From Hyphomicrobiales bacterium (GTDB taxonomy: Bacteria > Pseudomonadota > Alphaproteobacteria > Rhizobiales > Xanthobacteraceae), in assembly GCA_016210825.1 (NCBI GenBank), contig JACQTM010000276.1, positions 1 through 5,873 of the forward strand: DNA of 5,873 bases, in the 5' to 3' direction. This document shows, one piece after another, positions 1-4,899 of this stretch; the stretch's first letter is position 1, and every line of letters starts with the position of its first letter. Under the pieces are notes generated by a model, which saw nothing but the letters and a program-made list of their open reading frames with translations, searched no databases and had not been told where the DNA came from. The position numbers were made by a program, and so were the translations under genes.

Positions 1-173
1 CGCAAGTGGCTGCCCTAACGCCAAAGACACTAGATTGTCAGACCGATGACGATGGCGGTGGGAGAGCGACTTGATTCCAACTCTCTCCTAGTAAACCAGC
101 GTAATCCAGCGAATTTGAACCTATGGCGGCGGGAGAGCGCACGACTGACGCCGAGAGTGGGGCTTAGATTTCC
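1..173. other. Upstream non-coding stretch, no recognisable gene
   Basis: I see no convincing gene here. A short open frame runs from an ATG at 46 through to 231, but its translation resembles no family I know, its composition is not gene-like, and it would run through the promoter and ribosome-binding site of the cupin gene. The stretch holds a near-perfect 17-base direct repeat, annotated separately. It also holds a small inverted repeat (GGAGAG at 61-66 against CTCTCC at 83-88) that could fold into a weak stem with a 16-base loop. The base composition looks less GC-rich than the genes that follow, which fits an intergenic region or the decayed end of an older element. Confidence 0.5.
52..139 (+). 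repeat. Imperfect 17-base direct repeat pair
   Basis: The copy at 52-68 (ATGGCGGTGGGAGAGCG) recurs at 123-139 with one change, T to C at the eighth base, so 16 of 17 bases match. The two starts are 71 bases apart. The flanks diverge after a few bases. The role is unknown: it could be a relic of a short duplication, a dispersed repeat, or part of a binding site. The repeat itself is seen directly; any function would be guesswork. Confidence 0.55.
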
Positions 174-199
174 GGAACTTTTTCGCTCGCGTCTGCGTC
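174..199 (+). promoter_or_regulatory. Candidate ECF-sigma promoter (GGAAC-N17-CGTC)
   Basis: GGAAC at 174-178 and CGTC at 196-199 are separated by exactly 17 bases. This is the architecture of alphaproteobacterial ECF promoters, including EcfG-type general-stress promoters (GGAAC, 16-17 bases, CGTT). Transcription would start near 205-207, leaving a leader of about 22 bases with the cupin ribosome-binding site GGAGG at 218-222. The position fits autoregulation of the operon by its own encoded ECF sigma factor, but recognition by EcfG or another ECF factor is equally compatible. Only the two elements and their spacing are seen; activity is inferred. Confidence 0.5.
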
Positions 200-227
200 C
201 TTGGGACAGTCAGCAATGGAGGTTCCC

Positions 228-719
228 ATGACGCACAAGAGAGCATTCACAATCGCTGTTGCGCTGATCGCCGCCCTGCAGATCGCCGGCGGGACCTCCG
301 CCCAGGCGCAGGCAAGCGATGCACATAAAATCCTCTCGCCGCAGGAGATCAAATGGGCACCGGCACCGGCTTCTATCCCACCGGGAGCGCAAGCCGCGGT
401 GCTGTACGGCGATCCGAGCAAGGAGGGTCTATTCGCGCTGCGGCTGAAGCTGCCGAAGGGCTATCGCATCGCGCCGCATACGCATCCCAAGCCGGAGATC
501 GTCACGGTCGTCTCTGGCACGTTCCGCCTCGGGATGGGCGAGACGGCGGACCAGAGCAGGGCCAAGCCGCTGCCGGCGGGCAGTTTCTTTGCCATGTCTC
601 CGGGCATGGCGCATTTCGCCTTTACCGATGAGGACACGGTGATCCAGCTCAACAGCACCGGCCCGTGGACTCTCTCTTATGTCAATCCGAAGGACGATCC
701 GCGCCAGAAGACGCAATAG
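228..719 (+). CDS. Exported small cupin-domain protein
   Basis: The product is 163 residues. I chose the ATG at 228 because GGAGG (218-222) lies five bases upstream and because it puts a signal peptide at the very N-terminus: positive residues at 3-5, a hydrophobic core at about 7-21, and cleavage after Ala27 or Ala29, so the protein is probably periplasmic. A TTG at 201 in the same frame has no such support. The mature part is a single cupin barrel. Motif 1 fits the family pattern exactly: Gly78, His84, His86, Glu90, Gly97. Motif 2 is recognisable at 118-129 (Gly118, Pro125, Gly126, His129). The expected metal ligands His84, His86, Glu90 and His129 are therefore all present. Cupins of this size range from enzymes to sensors, so the reaction cannot be stated. 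As first gene of the block, just behind the ECF-type promoter, it is probably co-transcribed with the methyltransferase and regulator genes. The cupin fold is secure, the function unknown. Confidence 0.88.
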   Translation: MTHKRAFTIAVALIAALQIAGGTSAQAQASDAHKILSPQEIKWAPAPASIPPGAQAAVLYGDPSKEGLFALRLKLPKGYRIAPHTHPKPEIVTVVSGTFRLGMGETADQSRAKPLPAGSFFAMSPGMAHFAFTDEDTVIQLNSTGPWTLSYVNPKDDPRQKTQ

Positions 720-729
720 CGGGAAATGA

Positions 730-768
730 GCGGCCGGGGCGGTGGCGCTCGCCAGGCGTCCCGGCCGC
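730..768 (+). promoter_or_regulatory. Strong GC intercistronic hairpin
   Basis: GCGGCCGGG (730-738) is perfectly complementary to CCCGGCCGC (760-768). The stem continues inward as a G-T pair (739/759), C-G (740/758) and G-C (741/757). After a small internal loop, GGC (744-746) pairs with GCC (751-753), closing a four-base loop. It begins ten bases after the cupin stop and ends 40 bases before the methyltransferase start. No T-run follows, so it is not a standard intrinsic terminator. It more likely protects the 3' end of the cupin message, acts as a partial attenuator, or sets different cupin and methyltransferase levels. The structure is seen; the role is inferred. Confidence 0.6.
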
Positions 769-808
769 GCAGCGGGTCCGATTACGACTATTACAAGGGA
801 GAACGATC

Positions 809-1585
809 ATGGCGACAATCACCGCATTCGATCCAAAGGAACTCGAGAGCAAGGTCAAGGCGATGTATCGCAGCGTGGCCGAGCATCCGGAAGGCGATTT
901 TCATTTCGAGATGGGCCGCGCACTGGCCGAACGGCTCGGCTATTCGCCGAATGATCTTGACCGGATTCCGGCCGAGGCGATCCAGTCCTTCGCCGGTGTC
1001 GGCTATTTCTTCCATCTCGCCGCGCTCAAGGAGGGCGAGACCGTGCTCGATCTCGGCAGCGGTTCGGGCATGGATACCTTCATTGCCGCGCTCAAGGTCG
1101 GGCCCAATGGCAAGGTCATCGGCGTTGACATGACTGACGAACAGCGCGCAAAGGCCGAGCGCCTGCGCGACCGTGACGGCTTCCAAGCCGTCAAATATCT
1201 CAAGGGCTATATCGAAAAGGTTCCGCTACCCGATGCCTTGATCGATGTCGTGATCAGCAACGGCGTGATCAATCTCGCGACCGACAAAGCCGAAGTCTTC
1301 CGCGAGGCCGCGCGCTTGCTCAAATCCGGCGGACGTCTGGCGATTTCCGATATCGTGACCGAAGTGCAGCTGCCGGAGAATATCGTGTGCAATTCGACGC
1401 TGTGGGCGGCCTGCATCGGCGGCGCCGCGCAGCAGAACGATTATCGCGGCAAGATCGAAGGCGCGGGCCTGCGGATCGTCACGGTCGAAGACAACCCGTC
1501 CTATCAGTTCATTTCGGCCAACGCCCAGGGCGCGAGTCGCAGGTTCGGCGTCAAGAGCGTGTCACTGCTCGCCATCAAGCCATGA
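809..1585 (+). CDS. ArsM-like SAM-dependent methyltransferase, soluble
   Basis: The product is 258 residues, a class I (Rossmann-fold) SAM methyltransferase of the arsenite-methyltransferase-like branch, expected in the cytosol. The ATG at 809 was chosen because AAGGGAGA (795-802) lies six bases upstream. It also aligns with the start of the paralogue at 2522. SAM-binding motif I is LDLGSGSGMD at 80-89, the acidic residue after strand 2 is Asp107 in GVDMT, and the post-I region includes NGVINL at 151-156. Of the cysteines used by true ArsM/AS3MT enzymes, only the last is kept (Cys202 in a WAACIGGA segment). The one before motif I is Tyr66, and the one in the SNCVINL motif is Gly152. Arsenite methylation by the standard mechanism is therefore doubtful. 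Other possible substrates include another metalloid, a thiol or a lipid. The stop (1583-1585) overlaps an ATG at 1582 in the sigma-factor frame. The fold is secure, the substrate is not. Confidence 0.88.
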   Translation: MATITAFDPKELESKVKAMYRSVAEHPEGDFHFEMGRALAERLGYSPNDLDRIPAEAIQSFAGVGYFFHLAALKEGETVLDLGSGSGMDTFIAALKVGPNGKVIGVDMTDEQRAKAERLRDRDGFQAVKYLKGYIEKVPLPDALIDVVISNGVINLATDKAEVFREAARLLKSGGRLAISDIVTEVQLPENIVCNSTLWAACIGGAAQQNDYRGKIEGAGLRIVTVEDNPSYQFISANAQGASRRFGVKSVSLLAIKP

Positions 1586-1626
1586 TCTTGTGCGGCCAGA
1601 CAGGGAGTTCCCGATGGGATTCCGTC

Positions 1627-2259
1627 ATGGCCTGGAATAGCCTACGTTCCGGCGCGAGGTGTGCGGTGGGCAACGCCGACGATTGCGCGTTCTTTCGAGC
1701 CGAAATTGAGCGGCTGACGGACCGCCTCTATGGCGTTGCCCTGCGCCTGACCGGCAATCCGTCGGCCGCCGAAGACCTCGTGTCCGAGGCTGTCCTCAAG
1801 GCCTGGAGCAATCTCGGCCAGCTCAACGACCGGCAAGCCTTCCCAAAATGGATGTTCCGGATCCTGACCAACACCTTTGTCAGCGATTAACGCAAGGCGC
1901 GCCAGGAACCGGCGCTAGCCCTCGACGAGGAGGGCGAGCAGCAATTCTCGCTGTTCGAGCAGCTGCACCAGCCGTTCCTATTGTGGTGGAGCAATCCCGA
2001 GCAGGAATTGATCAACAAGCTGCTGCGCAACGATATCGAGCGGGCGCTCGACAATCTGCCCGACGGATTCCGGGTGATCATGGTTCTGGTCGAGATCGAA
2101 GGTTATTCTTACGCGGAGGTGGCCGACATGCTTTGCATGCCAATCGGGACGGTGCGGTCGCGCCTCAACCGTGCGCGGTCAATGCTGCAGCGCGCGCTGT
2201 GGCGCCAGGCTCGCGAGGCGGGCCTGGTCGACGCCCAACAACAGCGAAGCCGCCCATGA
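1627..2259 (+). pseudogene. ECF sigma-70 factor interrupted by an in-frame stop
   Basis: Translated in one frame, this is a complete ECF sigma factor of about 210 codons broken only by TAA at 1888-1890 (codon 88). Before the stop lies region 2: EDLVSEAVLKAW at about 49-60, then FPKWMFRILTN at 72-82. After it come a variable linker at about 89-125 and region 4 at about 136-190, with an LPDGFR segment (146-151) and a helix-turn-helix ending in IGTVRSRLNRAR (174-185). The start is uncertain. ATG 1627 has a weak GGGA at 1616-1619. GTG 1666 has a better GAGG at 1656-1659 and begins just before region 2. ATG 1582 overlaps the previous stop as ATGA and could be translationally coupled. The 3' end overlaps the anti-sigma start by ATGA. 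An intact protein would direct RNA polymerase to ECF promoters, perhaps the one at 174-199. As read, it yields a region-2 fragment unless the stop is an error or is read through. A TTG at 1981 could start a region-4 piece but has no clear ribosome-binding site. Confidence 0.85.
1888..1890 (+). other. Premature TAA codon inside the ECF sigma gene
   Basis: The reading here is FVSD-stop-RKARQ. Related ECF factors commonly read SDYRK or SDYRR at this point, so TAA most simply replaces a Tyr codon (TAC or TAT) by one base change. The frame continues open and sigma-like for 122 further codons to the natural stop at 2257-2259. No insertion or deletion is involved, since both halves are in the same frame. 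The Tyr comparison comes from memory of the family, not from an alignment run here. Confidence 0.85.
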
Positions 2260-2495
2260 CCAATCGCGACCGTATCCATTGCGAGGAGGTCATCGCGCAT
2301 CTCTTGGCCTATCTCGATGGCGAGATTGACGCCGAAAAGCGCCGGCAGATCGATCACCATCTCGAGGAATGCCGCGCCTGCTTCTCGCGCGCCGAGTTTG
2401 AAAAGGCGCTGAGGCAGAAGGTCAAGCAGCTTGGCCATGAGAAGTCGCCGCATTCGTTGCAGAAGCGGCTCAAGGGATTGATCGATCGATTCTGA
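2256..2495 (+). CDS. Soluble zinc-type (ZAS) anti-sigma factor
   Basis: The product is 79 residues. The ATG at 2256 overlaps the sigma-factor stop as ATGA, the usual coupling between an ECF factor and its inhibitor. The N-terminal half is a ZAS / zf-HC2 domain: Cys9 followed by a helix with LLAYLDGEI (16-24), then His35-x3-Cys39-x2-Cys42, the zinc ligands of this family. The C-terminal half is short, charged and helical, with no membrane segment, so the protein is cytosolic. Family members bind their sigma factor between regions 2 and 4 and release it when the zinc-thiolate centre is oxidised or displaced, as in RsrA. A redox or thiophilic-metal signal is plausible here but not shown. No ribosome-binding site is obvious; translation probably depends on ribosomes ending the sigma gene. 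If the TAA at 1888 is real, this coupling could be weakened, leaving an anti-sigma factor without a full-length partner. Confidence 0.87.
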   Translation: MTNRDRIHCEEVIAHLLAYLDGEIDAEKRRQIDHHLEECRACFSRAEFEKALRQKVKQLGHEKSPHSLQKRLKGLIDRF

Positions 2496-2521
2496 TCCAC
2501 GCTACGCTTTGGGAGTGATCC

Positions 2522-3724
2522 GTGGTCGCAATCTTGGGGTTCAACAGGGATCAGATTTTCAGTGCGGTGCGCCAGATGTACAGCGAGGTGGCGGCGGCGC
2601 CCGCGACGCCGTTCCATTTTCCGGTTGGCCGCAAGGCCTGTCTATTTGTCGGTTATCCGAAAGAGCTGATCGATGGCGTGCCGGACGGTGCATTAGAATC
2701 CTTCGCCGGCGTCGGCTGTCCATTTCGCGCAAACATCGTGAAAGGCGGCGATCGCGTCCTCGATATTGGCGCTGGCTCGGGCACCGACACATTGATCGCC
2801 GCGCGCCTGGTCGGCGCCGGCGGCAAGGTGTGGGCGATTGATATGACGCCCGCGATGGTGTTCAAGCTGCGCCGCAATATCGCGGCGGCGGGTGCAACCA
2901 ATATCGAGGTCCTGGAGGGCAATGCGGAGTTGATTCCGCTGCCCGATGCCAGCGTCGATGTGGTCACCAGCAACGGCGTCCTTAACCTCGTGCCGGACAA
3001 AGCCAGGGCCGTGGCCGAGATCTTCCGCGTGCTGCAGGCGGGCGGGCGCGTCCAGATCGCCGACATTGTGTTGTCGCGGCCGGTCGGCGAGGAGCGCCGC
3101 GGCGATGCAAAGCTCTGGGCCGAATGCGTGGTCGGTGCGACCGTTGACGAGGATTATCTTGATCTGTTCCGGTCTGTGGGCTTCGCCGAGGTGATCGTCT
3201 TGCGCCGCTACGATTATTTCTCTGCAAGCGCCAGTGCCGATACACGGCGCATCGCGGCCGTGCTTGGCGGTCGGGCGGCGGAAATCACGATGCGAAAGCC
3301 GATGGCGCCGCGCTCTGCCTTTTCCGTCTGGGCCGAGCGGCTGCGGCCCAACGTGCTCGCCCGCCGCGCGGCCCAGCATGGGCTCATTGGGCTGTTCACG
3401 TCGGTCGCGGCGGTGGCCGCCTGTTATGGCGTGCTGGCGCTTGTTGTCGCGCTCGGCTTTCTCGGCCTGTCAGCGCCGATCAATGAACAACTCTGGACTG
3501 GACTGATTGCCGCTTTCGCAATTCTCGCAGCGTTCGCGCTCGCATGGAATCAGCGCGTGCACCGGAGCTGGCTACCGGCCATTGTCGGCGCCACCGGTGC
3601 TTTGCTGGTGCTCTATGCGTTGCTTGGCACTTACGACTGGCGGATCGAAGCGGCCGGTTTCGCCGCCTTGATCGGCGCGGCGCTGTGGGACCGGTATCTA
3701 TTCCGGCGCGCGGTTAATTGCTGA
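2522..3724 (+). CDS. ArsM-like methyltransferase fused to a four-helix membrane domain
   Basis: The product is 400 residues. The GTG start at 2522 has GGGAG (2511-2515) six bases upstream, lies 26 bases after the anti-sigma stop, and aligns with the start of the paralogue at 809. Residues 1 to about 260 form a SAM methyltransferase: motif I is LDIGAGSGTD at 80-89, Asp107 follows strand 2, and NGVLNL lies at 151-156. By hand it aligns to the upstream methyltransferase without gaps over residues 1-202, with about 87 identities. Compared with ArsM/AS3MT it has Cys66 (before motif I) and Cys202 (AECVVGA), but Gly152 replaces the central Cys. After about residue 263 come four hydrophobic segments, roughly 288-316, 324-342, 350-370 and 375-392. 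In spacing and in the short basic loop between helices 2 and 3 they recall MerC-like mercury-resistance proteins, though MerC's paired cysteines are not kept (only Cys301 in helix 1, and Cys400 at the end). The enzyme would be tethered to the inner membrane with its catalytic domain in the cytosol. The fusion is secure; the MerC likeness and the substrate are tentative. Confidence 0.87.
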   Translation: MVAILGFNRDQIFSAVRQMYSEVAAAPATPFHFPVGRKACLFVGYPKELIDGVPDGALESFAGVGCPFRANIVKGGDRVLDIGAGSGTDTLIAARLVGAGGKVWAIDMTPAMVFKLRRNIAAAGATNIEVLEGNAELIPLPDASVDVVTSNGVLNLVPDKARAVAEIFRVLQAGGRVQIADIVLSRPVGEERRGDAKLWAECVVGATVDEDYLDLFRSVGFAEVIVLRRYDYFSASASADTRRIAAVLGGRAAEITMRKPMAPRSAFSVWAERLRPNVLARRAAQHGLIGLFTSVAAVAACYGVLALVVALGFLGLSAPINEQLWTGLIAAFAILAAFALAWNQRVHRSWLPAIVGATGALLVLYALLGTYDWRIEAAGFAALIGAALWDRYLFRRAVNC

Positions 3725-3756
3725 TGTCGATGTCACCCGCTAGCGCACGATCGACA
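3725..3756 (+). terminator. Possible weak terminator hairpin after the methyltransferase operon
   Basis: TGTCGAT (3725-3731), directly behind the stop codon, is perfectly complementary to ATCGACA (3750-3756). The 18-base loop contains the palindrome CGCTAGCG (3738-3745). No T-run follows and the stem is only seven pairs, so termination here is uncertain. A match this short can arise by chance in a region this size. Confidence 0.25.
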
Positions 3757-4021
3757 GCGACTGCAGCGGCGGCAGAGATTGCAATGACCCGATGAAGTGG
3801 CGGAGGGAAAGGAACTGGGATCCAACATTCTCTCGCAGGATTTCGAACGAACGCGCGCCGGTTCGCTTTCGGAGATTCAGAACGCGGTCAGCGGTACGGA
3901 ATGGCACGGTAGTGCGATTTGCATGAACCTCTAGTCTCAGGCGCCCTATATGCCTCCGTCGTTCGTATCGCACTGGAAGCTAGCTTGCATGCATCTGACG
4001 AGCTGGGCGACGCAGCATCGG
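3757..4021. other. Non-coding gap between convergent genes
   Basis: Together with the hairpin before it, this makes 297 bases between the end of the membrane-anchored methyltransferase (+) and the end of the ModA-like gene (-). A minus-strand frame of 77 codons (3973 down to 3740) is open, but it has no recognisable domain, an Arg-rich composition, and would end inside the hairpin. I do not call it a gene. There are small palindromes (AGCTAGCT at 3978-3985, TGCATGCA just after it) but no clear bidirectional terminator with a T-run. Nothing resembling a tRNA or insertion-sequence end was seen. Confidence 0.5.
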
Positions 4022-4786
4022 TTATCGCGCCGCAACGGCCTCCATCCCGTGGGCCCTCAACACTTCGATCGCTCCCGCTTGGCTGAAATAATCAATTAGG
4101 GCTTTGGCGGCATTCCGGTCTTGAGCTGTGGAACCAATCCCCGATGAATAGTGGACGTAGTTCTGTAGTTCGTGTGGGAGCGGGCCGGCCAGTTCAGCGC
4201 CGGGTTCGGCCAGGATGAACGGGATCGATACAATGCCGATTTCCACCTCGCCACTTGCGACCGGGCCAACCACGAGTGAACCGGCATCCATCGGCTTCAG
4301 CTTCGGCGTAACGTCTTGCGCAATCCCGAGTCGTTCAAGCAAACGCAACAAATGCGCGCCGCTAGGTCCTTGCGCTGCATACGAAATCGATTTGGACGCC
4401 AGGAGCGCGCGCTTGAACGCGTCAGTCGATTGAATGTCGGGTTTGACGGCTCCTTTCTTGACTGCCAGGCCAAGTCCTGCTCGCGCTATGTCAACGCGCG
4501 TATCTGCGACGACTTTGCCCTGTTTGGTCAGTTCGTCGACAACGCTCGGAAAGATCAAGACAACATCGAAGTGCTCTCCGGCGTCGATCTGCTTTCGCAA
4601 CGGTGCCGCCGGCGCATATTTAACCGCGAGCTTGTGGCCCGTTGCCTGCTCGAATTGATGTCCGATCTGGTCCAGCGGTCCCTTGAACGGGATGCTTAGC
4701 ACCTTGATCTCCGCTCCCAGTACGACGCCGGGCGCAACAATCGCAACACCGACGGCCGACAGTGCTGCAAGTAAGCGAGTCAGCAT
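4022..4786 (-). CDS. Orphan ModA-like periplasmic substrate-binding protein
   Basis: The product is 254 residues, a type II periplasmic binding protein of the ModA-like group. The start codon at 4786-4784 has GGAG (complement of 4794-4797) seven bases upstream. Residues 1 to about 25 form a signal peptide with a long hydrophobic core, cleaved near Ala25. The rest shows family features: a first strand at about 26-31, then PLRKQIDAGEHFDVVLIF at about 62-79, like the ModA stretch preceding its second ligand site, and a GEVEIGIVSIPFI segment near 180. The usual ModA ligand segment (ASL with a key Ser after strand 1) is absent, replaced by SIPFKGPLD, so molybdate is not a safe ligand call. No permease or ATPase gene is adjacent, so it may serve a distant transporter or act as a sensor or extracytoplasmic binding protein. 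It is divergent from the LysR regulator at 4900, which probably controls it. Confidence 0.82.
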   Translation of the reverse strand: MLTRLLAALSAVGVAIVAPGVVLGAEIKVLSIPFKGPLDQIGHQFEQATGHKLAVKYAPAAPLRKQIDAGEHFDVVLIFPSVVDELTKQGKVVADTRVDIARAGLGLAVKKGAVKPDIQSTDAFKRALLASKSISYAAQGPSGAHLLRLLERLGIAQDVTPKLKPMDAGSLVVGPVASGEVEIGIVSIPFILAEPGAELAGPLPHELQNYVHYSSGIGSTAQDRNAAKALIDYFSQAGAIEVLRAHGMEAVAAR

Positions 4787-4851
4787 GTGTGGTCTCCGAG
4801 CTTAAACCAGCGCGACGACCATGCGTGGGTTCGCGGATTTCGCAAAGTTCT

Positions 4852-4890
4852 AAGATCGGAGGGTGATATAGTTGAACAGTTATCGATCTT
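4852..4890 (+). promoter_or_regulatory. Candidate LysR-family operator in the divergent promoter region
   Basis: In the 113 bases between the divergent genes, AAGATCG (4852-4858) is a perfect inverted match to CGATCTT (4884-4890), with arm centres 32 bases apart, about three helical turns. Between them lies TATAGT (4867-4872), a good -10-like box for the LysR gene without a convincing -35. It overlaps an interrupted dyad at 4868-4883 (ATA-N2-TG-N2-CA-N2-TAT). Such an arrangement fits LysR-type autorepression and divergent activation. A seven-base inverted repeat in 113 bases is not rare by chance, so this is a suggestion only. Confidence 0.35.
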
Positions 4891-4899
4891 GGGCGCAGC

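Noticed and set aside
201..227. TTG start at 201 extending the cupin by nine residues
   Set aside because: No ribosome-binding site fits it, and it would put polar residues before the signal peptide; the ATG at 228 has GGAGG at ideal spacing.
46..231. A 61-codon open frame before the cupin gene
   Set aside because: No recognisable family, composition unlike a gene, and it overlaps the promoter-like element and the cupin ribosome-binding site.
665..808. Longer start for the first methyltransferase at 665
   Set aside because: It would overlap the cupin end and run through the GC hairpin. The extra 48 residues look non-coding, and the ATG at 809 has AAGGGAGA and matches the paralogue's start.
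1848..2255. Upstream extension of the anti-sigma frame back to 1848
   Set aside because: This stretch is the shadow frame of the sigma-factor gene, with Arg/Ala/Pro-rich composition; the ATGA-coupled start at 2256 begins the ZAS domain directly.
2481..2490. Perfect 10-base palindrome ATCGATCGAT at the end of the anti-sigma gene
   Set aside because: It lies in coding sequence and arises from a repeated ATCG unit; there is no T-run or other sign of a terminator or site.
2693..3379. Long minus-strand open frame (228 codons) opposite the second methyltransferase
   Set aside because: It is antisense to a clearly recognised enzyme, His/Arg/Ala-rich, with no domain; long antisense frames are common in high-GC DNA.
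3740..3973. 77-codon minus-strand frame between the convergent genes
   Set aside because: No homology recognised, no convincing ribosome-binding site, Arg-rich composition; more likely a chance frame.
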